DNA from: Streptomyces spongiicola
GTDB taxonomy: Bacteria > Actinomycetota > Actinomycetes > Streptomycetales > Streptomycetaceae
Length of the DNA: 64,000 nt
Direction: 5' to 3'
Assembly (NCBI RefSeq): GCF_003122365.1
Contig: NZ_CP029254.1
Location: forward strand, 1,565,001 to 1,629,000
Shown here in pieces: positions 36,015 to 45,308 of this stretch; position 1 is the first letter of the stretch; each line of letters opens with the position of its first letter. A model generated the notes under the pieces. It saw nothing but the letters and a program-made list of their open reading frames with translations. It made no database searches and was not told the DNA's origin. Made by a program: the position numbers and the translations under genes.

Positions 36015-36097
36015 TCCGCGCCCGGGCCGGCGCCGCCACCCGGCTCCCGTCCGCGGCATCGGCGACCGGGCCGGCTGACGGGCAGGGGGAACCGTGA
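36011..36097 (+). CDS. Putative 28-residue coupling ORF before pknG
   Basis: The GTG at 36011 overlaps the stop of the coiled-coil gene (GTGA) and has GGGGGAG just upstream. The ORF ends in a TGA that overlaps the pknG start codon, again as GTGA. The peptide is VIRARAGAATRLPSAASATG and eight further residues; it is basic to neutral and has no known match. Its exact fit between two coupled genes suggests it is translated, perhaps only to carry ribosomes across the 79-bp gap. Confidence 0.4.
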   Translation: MIRARAGAATRLPSAASATGPADGQGEP

Positions 36098-39000
36098 GTG
36101 ACCTGACGACGTGCGGCCGTCCGGGCTGCGACGGAGCGTACGAGGACGTCGGCGGCGGCGAACTCTACTGCGGCACCTGCGGACTCGCCCCCGAGAGCGG
36201 GCGGGGCGCCGGCCCCGCGACGGCGAACGCCACGGCGGCCCCCTACTCCCCCTCGCCCTCCCCCTCGCCCGCACCCGCACCCGCACCCGCACCCGCAGGT
36301 GCCTGCCAGCGCCCCGGCTGCGATGGAGCGTACGAGGACGTCGGCGGCGGCGAACTCTACTGCGGCACCTGCGGACTCGCCCCGGTGGTCGCGAGGAGCG
36401 GAGCGCGGCGGTCGCACCCCACCGGTGCCACGGGAGACGGCCGGAGCGTGATCAGCGGCCCGGCACGAGACAGCTCATCGTCGGGCTCCCGCTCGTCCGG
36501 CTCACCCGGCTCACCCCGCTCATCCGACTCACCAGGCTCAGCCCGTTCAGCCCGTTCAGCCCGGGCGTCAGGTTCGTCGGCGTCACGGCGGTCGGTCTCG
36601 GGCCGGCTGTCCCGTTCGCTGTCCGAACGCGGCTCGGGCCGCTCGGTGTCGGTCCGCAGCTCCGGCTCCTCGACGTCCTCGTCGGGCCGGCACCGTCTGG
36701 GAGCCGGGCTGGTCTCGGTCCCGGACGTGCCGCGCCCCGAACCGCGTTCAGCGGTGATGGCGGAGCCGGAAGTCCCGGAGCGGAAGCGATTCTGCAGCCG
36801 CGGCGACTGCGGAGCGCCGGTGGGACGTGCGCGCGGCGACCGCCCGGGGCGCACGGAGGGCTTCTGCACCAAGTGCGGACACCCGTACTCCTTCGTCCCC
36901 AAACTGCGTGAGGGGGACATCGTCCACGGGCAGTACGAGGTGACGGGCTGTCTGGCCCATGGCGGCCTCGGCTGGATCTACCTCGCCGTGGACCGGGCGG
37001 TGTCCGACCGCTGGGTCGTCCTCAAGGGACTGCTGGACACCGGCGACCAGGACGCGATGGCGGCGGCCATCTCCGAGCGCCGGTTCCTCGCGGAGATCGA
37101 GCACCCGAACATCGTCCGCATCTACAACTTCGTCGAGCACCTGGACCAGCGGACCGGCTCCCTGGACGGCTACATCGTCATGGAGTACGTGGGGGGCAAG
37201 TCCCTCAAGGAACTCGCCAACGAGCGGCGCGCGCCCGACGGCAGACGCGCCCCGCTGCCGGTCGAGCAGGCGTGCGCGTACGGCATCGAGGCGCTGGAGG
37301 CGCTCGGGCATCTGCACAGCCGGAACCTCCTGTACTGCGACTTCAAGGTCGACAACGCCATCCAGACCGAGGACCGGCTCAAGCTCATAGACATGGGCGC
37401 CGTACGGCGGATGGACGACGAGGAGTCGGCGATCTACGGCACCGTCGGCTACCAGGCACCGGAGGTGGCCGAGGTCGGCCCGTCGGTCGGGTCGGACCTC
37501 TACACGGTGGCCCGCACCCTGGCGGTGCTGACGTTCGACTTCCAGGGCTTCACCAACGTGTTCGCGGACTCCCTCCCGGACCCGGCCAACATCGAGGTGT
37601 TCCGGACGTACGAGTCGTTCTACCGGCTCCTCGTCCGCGCGACCGACCCCGACCCGGCGCGCCGGTTCGCCTCCGCTCAGGAGATGGCGGACCAGCTGAC
37701 GGGAGTGCTCAGGGAGGTCGTCGCGGTGCAGACGGGCCGGCCGCGCCCTTCGCTGTCGACCCTGTTCGGCCCGGAGCTGCGCGTCACGGACACGGAGCTG
37801 TTCGCCGAACTCCACGGCGAGGTCTCGACGCTGGGGACCGGGCGGCCCCCGCGACGGAGCCGCGGAGTGCCCGCGGTGACCCGCACCCGGCAGATGCCGG
37901 GAAGCTCCGGTGGACAGGCGGCCGCACGGCCGTCGGCACCCGCCCGGCAGGTGCCGGCGCAGGGGACCGGGAGCCGACCGGACGCGGCCGGACCTGGTGC
38001 CGCCGGGACGGGTGCCGCCGGACCTGGTGCCACCAGGACGGGTGCCGCCGGACCTGGTGCCGCCGGGACGGTGGCGGCAGGCACCCCCGGTCCCGGTGCC
38101 CCCGGCGACCCGCATCCGTACGCCTCCGGCCCGGCCGGCGTCCCGCCGCAGGCAGCCCCTCCGGCACAGCTCGGGGGCCGGTCGGCGGCCGGGCGGCCGC
38201 ACCTCGCGGACCTGGACGTCCGCGCGACCGCACTGGCACTGCCGGTCCCCCTCGTCGACCCGAGCGACCCCAACGCGGGCTTTCTCGCGGGTCTCCTGGC
38301 CTCCGCGCCCGCCGAACTGATCGCCGCGCTGGGAGGCGCACCCGCGGACTCCCCGGAACTGCGGCTGCGCGAGCTGCGGGCACGGCTGGAGACGGGCGAA
38401 CTCACCGCCGCGGCCGACCTCCTGGCCGATCTCGAGGCCGGGCAGCCCGACGACTGGCGGGTCGTCTGGTACCGCGGCGTCGCCTCACTCGCCACCGGCG
38501 ACGACGAGACGGCCGCGCTCTCCTTCGACGCGGTCTATGACGCGTTCCCGGGCGAAGCCGCGCCCAAGCTGGCGCTCGCCCTCTGCGCCGAGGTGCTCGG
38601 CCAGCCGGACAACGCGGCGGAGTACTACCGCCTGGTGTGGACCACGGATCCGGGCTATGTGAGCGCCGGGTTCGGACTGGCCCGGGTGCAACTCGCGGCC
38701 GGCGACCGGACCGCGGCCGTCCGCACGCTCGACTCCGTCCCCGAGTCGTCGATCCACTACACGGCCGCCCGGGTCGCGGCGGTGCGGGCACGGCTGCGCC
38801 GGCGCGCCGCGGAGGATGCGCTCATCGACGACCTCTCGGCCGCCGCCGACCAGGTCACGGCGCTGGAGGGGCTCGGACTGGACGCGGTGCGGCGTGAGCG
38901 GCTGTCCGCGGAGGTGCTGGGCGCGGCGCTGGACTGGGTACTCTCCGGCAGTACCGGCGCCCGGTCGGCGAGAACGGTTCTGCTCGGCAGCGAACTCGAC

Positions 39001-39126
39001 GAACGGGGACTGCGCTTCGGCCTCGAACGCTCGTTCAGGATGCTTGCCAGGCTCGCGCCGGACGGCGGGGAGCGCATCGAACTGGTGGAGCGGGCCAACC
39101 GCTACCGCCCACGGACGTGGGTGTGA
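36094..39126 (+). CDS. pknG: Serine/threonine protein kinase PknG with zinc ribbons and TPR
   Basis: A 1010-residue PknG orthologue. Two near-identical zinc ribbons (Cys7/12/26/29 and Cys71/76/90/93) precede a long Ser/Arg/Pro linker. The rubredoxin-like domain has Cys234, Cys239, Cys258 and Cys261, with the first pair spaced CxxxxC. The kinase domain shows GCLAHGGLGWIYLA, Lys311 (VVLKGL), Asp416 in YCDFKVDN and Asp433 in LIDMGAV. A Gly-Ala-Thr repeat linker leads to the PknG C-terminal TPR region, which begins near PLVDPSDPNAG. In mycobacteria PknG phosphorylates GarA to control 2-oxoglutarate use in response to amino acids. Unlike mycobacterial PknG, this protein has the duplicated N-terminal ribbons. 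GTG 36094 is set by the GTGA junction. Confidence 0.93.
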   Translation: MSDLTTCGRPGCDGAYEDVGGGELYCGTCGLAPESGRGAGPATANATAAPYSPSPSPSPAPAPAPAPAGACQRPGCDGAYEDVGGGELYCGTCGLAPVVARSGARRSHPTGATGDGRSVISGPARDSSSSGSRSSGSPGSPRSSDSPGSARSARSARASGSSASRRSVSGRLSRSLSERGSGRSVSVRSSGSSTSSSGRHRLGAGLVSVPDVPRPEPRSAVMAEPEVPERKRFCSRGDCGAPVGRARGDRPGRTEGFCTKCGHPYSFVPKLREGDIVHGQYEVTGCLAHGGLGWIYLAVDRAVSDRWVVLKGLLDTGDQDAMAAAISERRFLAEIEHPNIVRIYNFVEHLDQRTGSLDGYIVMEYVGGKSLKELANERRAPDGRRAPLPVEQACAYGIEALEALGHLHSRNLLYCDFKVDNAIQTEDRLKLIDMGAVRRMDDEESAIYGTVGYQAPEVAEVGPSVGSDLYTVARTLAVLTFDFQGFTNVFADSLPDPANIEVFRTYESFYRLLVRATDPDPARRFASAQEMADQLTGVLREVVAVQTGRPRPSLSTLFGPELRVTDTELFAELHGEVSTLGTGRPPRRSRGVPAVTRTRQMPGSSGGQAAARPSAPARQVPAQGTGSRPDAAGPGAAGTGAAGPGATRTGAAGPGAAGTVAAGTPGPGAPGDPHPYASGPAGVPPQAAPPAQLGGRSAAGRPHLADLDVRATALALPVPLVDPSDPNAGFLAGLLASAPAELIAALGGAPADSPELRLRELRARLETGELTAAADLLADLEAGQPDDWRVVWYRGVASLATGDDETAALSFDAVYDAFPGEAAPKLALALCAEVLGQPDNAAEYYRLVWTTDPGYVSAGFGLARVQLAAGDRTAAVRTLDSVPESSIHYTAARVAAVRARLRRRAAEDALIDDLSAAADQVTALEGLGLDAVRRERLSAEVLGAALDWVLSGSTGARSARTVLLGSELDERGLRFGLERSFRMLARLAPDGGERIELVERANRYRPRTWV
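36133..36383 (+). repeat. Intragenic duplication: zinc-ribbon module, 192-bp period
   Basis: 59 bp (36133-36191) recur without change at 36325-36383, encoding the same ribbon core. Flanking bases diverge quickly. It is a recent in-frame duplication within pknG. Confidence 0.9.
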
Positions 39127-39210
39127 TGCCGCCCCGTCGGGGGACACGACCCCTCACGTCCGGTGGAAGGACCCGGGCGTGACCGGCACATCAAGGCGAG
39201 GTGGAAGCGA

Positions 39211-40890
39211 ATGACGCCGCAGATGCCCCAGCAGGCGGCCTGGTCGACGTGCCCCGGCTGCGGGGAACCGCTCGAATCCGGCGATCTGTTCTGCGGAGCG
39301 TGCGGGTACGACCTCTCCGTGGTGCCCCGGCCGCCCCGGGAGCGCCCCGCCGCCGCCTCGGGCACCCGGGTGGACTGGCCCGAGGCACCCCAGGCCCCCG
39401 AACCCGGCGGACCCGGACTGCCGGGGACGCTGCAACGGCCCGGAGAGCTTCCGGGTACCGACTCGGGGGGCCGTGAACTGGCGGCGGCCCCCGTCCACTT
39501 CGAGCACCCGGACACGGTGCCGGCCTCCGCCACGGCGCCTCCGGCGGTCCGGCAGACCGGCGCTGAAGCGCGGTTCGGGCCGACCGCGGCGGGCGGACCC
39601 ACGCCCGGAACACCCGGTCCGTCCCCGGTCTCCGGACTGGGACCGGGAATGGGACCGGGAACAGGACCGGGAACAGGAACAGGACCGGGAACAGGAACGG
39701 GACCGGGAACAGGAACGGGAGCAAGAGCGGGAACAGGACCAGGATGGGGCCCAGGAGCGGGAACAGGACCAAGAGCGGGAACAGGACCAGGACCAGGACC
39801 GGGGGCACACCCGGGCCCGGAGCCAGGGGCAGGCGGCTGCCAGCCGACCCCGCCCGGCCCCCTCGCCGCCGTGCACCACGGTGAGCACCCCGGCGTGCAC
39901 CACGGTGGGATCCCCGGCGGGGGCTCCGACGATGGCTCCGGCGGGGGCTGGGGCGCGCCCCCGCCCGCCGCGATGCTCTGCGTCGCGTGCCGCGCCGGTC
40001 AGGTGGATCCCGACGGCTACTGCGAGCGCTGCGGGCACGCCCAGCCGCGCGAGCGCGATCACATGGAGCAGGAGTTGTCCGGCGTGGCCGCGGTCAGCGA
40101 CCGGGGGCTGCGGCACCACCGCAACGAGGACTCCTTCGCGGTGTCGTCCACGGCCCTGCCCGACGGCTCACCGGCCGTGATCGCGATCGTCTGCGACGGT
40201 GTGTCCTCGGCCACCCGGCCCGACGAGGCGTCCTCGGCCGCGGCGGGCTGCGCCAGCGAGCACCTGCTCGAGTCGCTGCCCCGGGGCACGCATCCGCAAC
40301 AGGCGATGCACGAGGCGATCCTCGCCGCCGCCGCCGCGGTCAACTCCCTGGCGGCGGAGCCCGGCACGGCCTTGCAGCACGACCCGCACCGCCACCGCAA
40401 CGCTCCCGCGTGCACGCTGGTGGGCGCCGTCACCGCCGGTGAGCTGCTGGTGGTGGGCTGGGTGGGCGACAGCCGGGCGTACTGGATCCCGGACGACCGC
40501 GGCGGCCCACCCGCCCGGCTCACCGAGGACGACTCCTGGGCGGCCCAGATGGTCTCCGCCGGCCTGATGAGCGAGGCCGAGGCGTACGCGGACGAGCGCG
40601 CGCACGCGATCACCGGCTGGCTCGGCGCGGACGCATGGGAGCTGGAACCCCACACGGCCGCGTTCAAGCCGGACCGCCCCGGTGTGGTGGTGGTGTGCAC
40701 GGACGGCCTGTGGAACTACGCGGAGGCGCCGGAGGAGATGGCGCAGGTCCTGCCGCCCGACGCGGCGGGCCGGCCACTGCACGGGGCGCGGGTCCTGGTC
40801 GGCCATGCGCTCGACGGCGGGGGCCACGACAACGTAACAGTGGCCGTGCTCCCGTTCGCGATGCGCCGGCAGGGGGCAGGATCGGCCTGA
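39211..40890 (+). CDS. PP2C-family protein phosphatase with two zinc ribbons
   Basis: A 559-residue cytosolic protein. A zinc ribbon at Cys14/17/28/31 (CPGCGEPLESGDLFCGACG) is followed by a long linker whose middle is a Gly-Pro/Gly-Thr tandem repeat (DNA 39632-39812). A second ribbon has Cys257/260/271/274. The PP2C domain then starts at VAAVSDRGLRHHRNEDSF. Metal-binding aspartates are visible at Asp329 (VCDGVSS), in GDSRAYW, in CTDGLWN and in GGHDNVTV, so the enzyme should be active. It probably reverses phosphorylation by the adjacent PknG; that pairing is inferred from position. The ATG at 39211 follows a GAGGTGGAAG stretch. It is 84 bp after pknG. Confidence 0.92.
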   Translation: MTPQMPQQAAWSTCPGCGEPLESGDLFCGACGYDLSVVPRPPRERPAAASGTRVDWPEAPQAPEPGGPGLPGTLQRPGELPGTDSGGRELAAAPVHFEHPDTVPASATAPPAVRQTGAEARFGPTAAGGPTPGTPGPSPVSGLGPGMGPGTGPGTGTGPGTGTGPGTGTGARAGTGPGWGPGAGTGPRAGTGPGPGPGAHPGPEPGAGGCQPTPPGPLAAVHHGEHPGVHHGGIPGGGSDDGSGGGWGAPPPAAMLCVACRAGQVDPDGYCERCGHAQPRERDHMEQELSGVAAVSDRGLRHHRNEDSFAVSSTALPDGSPAVIAIVCDGVSSATRPDEASSAAAGCASEHLLESLPRGTHPQQAMHEAILAAAAAVNSLAAEPGTALQHDPHRHRNAPACTLVGAVTAGELLVVGWVGDSRAYWIPDDRGGPPARLTEDDSWAAQMVSAGLMSEAEAYADERAHAITGWLGADAWELEPHTAAFKPDRPGVVVVCTDGLWNYAEAPEEMAQVLPPDAAGRPLHGARVLVGHALDGGGHDNVTVAVLPFAMRRQGAGSA

Positions 40891-40892
40891 CC

Positions 40893-40983
<91 letters not shown>

Positions 40984-41078
40984 AGCACGGTCACGCATCC
41001 GCGCCCCCGCGTCCGCTTTCGTCCGGCACCCCCACGCCACGTCTGTCTGCCCAGCTGAGCATCGAGGAGCCAGTTCGG

Positions 41079-42437
41079 ATGGCCGATAACTCCGAGACGA
41101 ACGCGCCGCGGTTCTCCGTCGAGGTGTACCAGAACGAGTACCTGCCCGAGGGCGGGCGCGAGGTGAACGCGATCGTGACGGTCACCTCCGCCGGCGGCGG
41201 CACGAGCGGCGGTGCTCACCTCGTCGGGACTTCCGCTTCGGCCGCCTCCCCGCCGGGACGGCGGACGGACGCCGCCGTGGTCGTGATGGTCGACTGCTCG
41301 GGCTCCATGGACTATCCGCCGACGAAGATGCGCAACGCGCGCGACGCCACGGCCGCGGCCGTCGACACCCTGCGCGACGGCACCGCGTTCGCCGTGGTCT
41401 CGGGAACGCACATGGCCGCGGAGGTGTATCCGGGCGGCGGCCGGCTGGCGGCGGCCGACGCGACGACCCGGGCCCGGGCCAAGGAGGCGCTGCGCGGGCT
41501 GAGCGCCGGCGGCGGCACCGCGATCGGCACCTGGCTGCGGCTGGCGGACCGGTTGCTGGGCGGCGCCGACGTGCCGATCCGGCACGGCATCCTGCTCACC
41601 GACGGCCGCAACGAGCACGAGAGGCCTGAGGACCTGCGTGCCGTCCTGGACGCCTGCGCCGGGCGCTTCACCTGCGACGCGCGCGGCGTGGGCACCGACT
41701 GGGAGGTCGGGGAAGTCACCGGCATCGCCTCCGCGCTGCTCGGCACGGCCGACATCGTCGCTGATCCGTCCGGGCTCGCCGCCGACTTCACAAGGATGAT
41801 GGAGAACGCGATGGGCAAGGAGGTCGCGGCCGTGGCCCTGCGGCTCTGGACCCCGGTCGGCGCGGAGGTCGTGTTCGTGAAGCAGGTGGCGCCCGCGGTG
41901 GAGGATCTGACCGGCAGGCGCCGGGAGGCGGGGGTCCGCTTCGGCGACTATCCGACCGGCTCCTGGGGCGACGAGTCCCGCGACTACCACGTGCGCGTGC
42001 GCGTGCCGGAGGCCGGCGTCGGCAGGGAGATGCTGGCGGCCCGGGCCTCGCTGATCATCCCGGATCCGGCCGGCGGCGCCCCGCGCCCGCTCGCGCAGGG
42101 GCTCGTGCGGGCGGTGTGGACCGACGACCTGGCGGCTTCGACCGCCATCAGCCCCCAGGTCGCCCACTACACGGGTCAGGCCGAACTGGCACAGGTCATC
42201 CGGCAGGGCCTGGACGCCCGCAAGTTCGGTGATCTCGACAACGCCACCGCGAAACTGGGCCGCGCCGTGCAACTGGCGGCGGCCTCCGGCAACGAGGACA
42301 CCGCGAAGCTGCTGGCGAAGGTGGTGGACGTCGTCGACGCGGCGACGGGTACTGTGCGGCTGAAGGCAAGGGTCGCGGAAGCGGACGAGATGACACTCGA
42401 AACGCGCTCCACGAGGACAGTTCGCGTAAAGAAGTAG
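41079..42437 (+). CDS. VWA-domain protein
   Basis: A 452-residue cytosolic protein. A beta-rich N-terminus (FSVEVYQNEYLPEGGREVNAI) leads into a von Willebrand factor A domain. The metal-ion site is intact: Asp72-Cys-Ser74-Gly-Ser76 (VDCSGSMD), the threonine in GGGTAIGTW, and the aspartate in LLTDGRNEH. A beta-sandwich domain and a C-terminal helical segment (AELAQVIRQGLDARKFGDLDNA) follow. No signal peptide is present, so it should mediate intracellular protein contacts. GAGGAG lies 9 bases before the ATG. Position between the phosphatase and the FHA protein suggests it assembles or gates the kinase module. Confidence 0.88.
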   Translation: MADNSETNAPRFSVEVYQNEYLPEGGREVNAIVTVTSAGGGTSGGAHLVGTSASAASPPGRRTDAAVVVMVDCSGSMDYPPTKMRNARDATAAAVDTLRDGTAFAVVSGTHMAAEVYPGGGRLAAADATTRARAKEALRGLSAGGGTAIGTWLRLADRLLGGADVPIRHGILLTDGRNEHERPEDLRAVLDACAGRFTCDARGVGTDWEVGEVTGIASALLGTADIVADPSGLAADFTRMMENAMGKEVAAVALRLWTPVGAEVVFVKQVAPAVEDLTGRRREAGVRFGDYPTGSWGDESRDYHVRVRVPEAGVGREMLAARASLIIPDPAGGAPRPLAQGLVRAVWTDDLAASTAISPQVAHYTGQAELAQVIRQGLDARKFGDLDNATAKLGRAVQLAAASGNEDTAKLLAKVVDVVDAATGTVRLKARVAEADEMTLETRSTRTVRVKK

Positions 42438-42541
42438 ATCACGCCGCGATCAGGGACCGCCGGCAGCGGTCACCGAACGAAAGAGCGCACCAAGGAGAGT
42501 CCGGCTCGCCCGCCGGACGGAGGAGAGGGGGAAGCGCCGAC

Positions 42542-43774
42542 ATGCCGACCTGCCCGAACGGACACCGGTCGGGTTCCGACGACTGGTGCGAGGTCTGCGG
42601 CCATCGGATGGCCGGGGCGGGGGCTCCGGCGGGCGCGGTTCCGCCGCCGGCCCCTGCGCCGCCGCCCGCACCGGGCTACGGATACCCGGGGCCCGGAGAC
42701 CCGAACGCCACCGCCCAGGCCGAGCTGTGCCCGCAGTGCCGTACGCCCCGCGAGCCCATGGCCCCGTTCTGCGAGGAGTGCCGCTGGAACTTCCTCACGA
42801 ACACGGCGACGTCGTACACCCCCGTGGCCCCGCCCCACCGGCCGGGCCCCGGCGATCCGCCGTCCGGGCTGGACCTGCCGCCCGGCTTCCAGGCGCAGCA
42901 GCCGCGCCCGCAGGACCCGTTCGAGTACCAGGGCTCGCGGCCCTCGCAGATGAACCGGCCCGCCGAGCCGCTCGGCGGCGAACCGCCGGCGCCCCGGCCG
43001 CCGCACGGAGGGCCCCCTCCCCCTCCCGCTCCCCCGCCGCCGTTCCCGGGGCCGTACCCGGGGCCGGGGACGTCCGGTTCCGAGGACGTCTCCGAGTCGC
43101 CCGGGCAGCAGCGCCCCGCCGGCCCGCCCGAGTTCAGCCGGCCGGCGGCCCAGCCGCAGTACGGGTACCCGTCCGGCCCGCCGGCGCCTCCCGGCTTCCC
43201 GCAGGCCGTCCCGGCTCCTCCGCAGCAGCCGCTGAGCGCCGGTGACGACGACTGGATGCTCTCCCCGCCCCCGCCCCCGCAGCCGCACGCCCAGCAGCCG
43301 CATGCCCAGCAGCGGCCCGGGGGGCAGCAGCACCCGGCGCCCCCGCCGCAGCAGAGTCCCTACGAGCCCGCCGGCTGGACGGTGGCCATCGCCCCCGATC
43401 GCGAGTACTTCATGGCGATGATGCAGCGCAGCGGCCCCGAGGCGGCCGGACTGAACCTGCCCGCGTACTCGCCGGAGCAGCAGCTCGCGCTCTCCGGGGA
43501 CCAGATCACCATCGGCCGCCGCCGGCACTCGACCGGCGAGTCGCCCGACATAGACCTGTCGGTGCCGCCGGAGGACCCGGGCGTCTCGCACAAGCACGCG
43601 CTCCTGATCCAGCAGCCGGACGGGTCGTGGGCCGTCGTCGACCAGAACTCCACCAACGGCACCACGGTGAACGGCGCGGAGGACCCCATCCAGCCGTACG
43701 TCCCCGTGCCGCTGCGGGACGGCGACCGGGTGCATGTGGGCGCCTGGACGACGATCACCATCCGCCGGGGCTGA
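42542..43774 (+). CDS. Double zinc-ribbon FHA-domain protein
   Basis: A 410-residue cytosolic protein. Ribbon 1 is CPNGHRSGSDDWCEVCGHR (Cys4, His8, Cys16, Cys19). Ribbon 2 is CPQCRTPREPMAPFCEECRW. A 200-residue Pro/Gln/Gly linker leads to an FHA domain near residues 290-408 (DQITIGRRRHSTGESPDIDL, VSHKHALL, NSTNGTTVNG). FHA domains bind phosphothreonine, so this is the expected reader of phosphorylation by PknG. It lacks the short N-terminal ETTS phosphorylation motif of mycobacterial GarA, so it is not a simple GarA copy. A strong purine-rich ribosome region precedes the ATG. It closes the cluster. Confidence 0.9.
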   Translation: MPTCPNGHRSGSDDWCEVCGHRMAGAGAPAGAVPPPAPAPPPAPGYGYPGPGDPNATAQAELCPQCRTPREPMAPFCEECRWNFLTNTATSYTPVAPPHRPGPGDPPSGLDLPPGFQAQQPRPQDPFEYQGSRPSQMNRPAEPLGGEPPAPRPPHGGPPPPPAPPPPFPGPYPGPGTSGSEDVSESPGQQRPAGPPEFSRPAAQPQYGYPSGPPAPPGFPQAVPAPPQQPLSAGDDDWMLSPPPPPQPHAQQPHAQQRPGGQQHPAPPPQQSPYEPAGWTVAIAPDREYFMAMMQRSGPEAAGLNLPAYSPEQQLALSGDQITIGRRRHSTGESPDIDLSVPPEDPGVSHKHALLIQQPDGSWAVVDQNSTNGTTVNGAEDPIQPYVPVPLRDGDRVHVGAWTTITIRRG

Positions 43775-43781
43775 GCCCCGG
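43765..43781 (+). terminator. Small hairpin over the FHA stop codon
   Basis: CCGGGG and CCCCGG flank CTGAG, so a 6-bp stem includes the stop codon. It is weak, but no better terminator is seen nearby. Confidence 0.35.
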
Positions 43782-44708
43782 TCGCCAGGCGGCCCCGGGC
43801 GCTTCGGGGGGCCAGGACATACGGCCCCTCGGAGTCGTCCAGCCGCGGCCGGCGGCGACCCCGCTCACGGTCGCCCGAAGCGCTCCCGCTCCGGCCGCCC
43901 TCCGCGCTGCCGGAGCGCGAGCGCTTCGCCCGGGTCGAGAACGCCCGCGGTCAGGGTGGGCGGCAAGCGGAACTGCCCGCTCTGCGCCACCCGCCGCGGC
44001 AGGCCGTCGGCGTGCCGGTCTTCCGGTCGTCGGGAGCAGGCACCGACCGGCCCGGCTCCGCGCAGCGGGACGAAGTACGCGGGCGTGTGCGGGGAACACC
44101 CCTCGACGTGATCTTCCTCACGCGTCCGCAGCACCGCCGGCCCGCTGGCCGGTCGGCCCGCTGACCCGTTGACCCGTTGACCCGTTGGCGGACGAGCGGG
44201 CGGGCGGGGATGAGCCCGCCCGGCACGCACTGCGGGAGCCGGGCGCACGGCACCCGAGGCAGGGTGCGGGTGGCAACGGCGCGGTGGAACGGGGCGCCCC
44301 CGGACAGCCGACCGCAGCGTCACCGGTGATCACATCTCACGCCGTCGCCGCGCGCGCCCGGCGACGGGACCGGCCCAGGGGTCCCGTAACGGGCGCGCCT
44401 GCCGGTGCGCGCCCATGCGCCTCCACCGTGCTGCGGGCCGGCCCGGAGGCGAGCACCCGCACCGCGCTCCGGGCCGGGCGCGCCTCCTCCCCGCCGGGGG
44501 CGCCGCCATCCGCCCGGGGACCGCCTTCCGCCCGGGGGCAGCCATCCGCCGGGGACCGCCTTCCGCCCGGGGGCAGCCATCCGCCGGGGACCGCCTTCCG
44601 CCCGGGGGCAGCCATCCGCCGGGGGCCGCTTTACGCCCCGGGTGCCGCATTCCGGCCGGAGGTCCTGGGGCCCGGGTCCTCCTCCGGTCCGTCTGAGAGC
44701 ATGGAGCG
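43775..44708. other. 934-bp spacer with no gene I can support
   Basis: Frames on both strands (for example 43865-44323 reverse) translate to Arg/Pro/Ala-rich sequence without a domain or good start. It may hold a decayed gene. GACCCGTT is repeated three times at 44163-44185. A larger tandem repeat is listed separately. Confidence 0.5.
44521..44631. repeat. 35-bp perfect tandem repeat, three copies
   Basis: Units 44521-44555, 44556-44590 and 44591-44625 are the same apart from the last base or so of the third. It ends 80 bp before the haemoglobin start. Confidence 0.9.
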
Positions 44709-45113
44709 GTGAACGAGATTCCGCGGGGCACACTTCAGGAGCAGACCTTCTACGAGCAGGTCGGCGGCGAGGAGACCTTCCGCCGCCTGGTGCGGCGCTT
44801 CTACGAGGGCGTCGCCGAGGACCCCCTGCTGCGGCCGATGTACCCGGAGGAGGACCTCGGCCCGGCCGAGGAGCGCCTCGTTCTGTTCCTGATGCAGTAC
44901 TGGGGTGGGCCGCGCACCTACAGCGACAAGCGCGGCCACCCGCGCCTCCGTATGCGCCACGCCCCGTTCACCGTCGACAGGGCCGCGCACGACGCCTGGC
45001 TCCGGCACATGCGGGCCGCCGTCGACGAACTCGGCCTCTCCGAGGAGCACGAGCGGCAGCTCTGGGACTACCTCACCTACGCCGCCGCGTCGATGGTGAA
45101 CACGGCAGGCTGA
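44709..45113 (+). CDS. glbO: Group II truncated haemoglobin (trHbO)
   Basis: A 134-residue haem protein of the TrHb2 class. The segment [25 protein letters not shown] is the group II signature, with the conserved Trp at G8 further on (HDAWLRHM) and the proximal His in [28 protein letters not shown] is the B-helix region. It binds oxygen and may act in redox or NO defence. GTG 44709 has only a short GGAG spacing, so translation signals are weak. It is monocistronic and is followed by the second dispersed repeat. Confidence 0.93.
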   Translation: MNEIPRGTLQEQTFYEQVGGEETFRRLVRRFYEGVAEDPLLRPMYPEEDLGPAEERLVLFLMQYWGGPRTYSDKRGHPRLRMRHAPFTVDRAAHDAWLRHMRAAVDELGLSEEHERQLWDYLTYAAASMVNTAG

Positions 45114-45308
45114 CCCCTGAGGTTCTGGTGGTGGTCGCAACACCCCAGCTCAAGGGGTGCGATGGACTTCGAGATCCGCAAGGTGCGGACCGCCCAGGAC
45201 CCTTCGCCCGGCGCGTCCCGCCGAGGCCCCTCACAGCCCGCCACAGCCCCTCACAGCCCCTCACAGTCCGTCGCGGCCCGATCACCGGAGTGCAGCGTGC
45301 GGCGTGCC

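Noticed and set aside
42542..43774. GarA/OdhI identity for the FHA protein
   Set aside because: GarA is a small protein with an N-terminal ETTS phosphorylation motif; this one is 410 residues with zinc ribbons and no such motif.
43865..44690. Reverse-strand and forward frames after the FHA gene
   Set aside because: No domain, no ribosome site, and part is a 35-bp tandem repeat. A decayed gene is possible but not shown.
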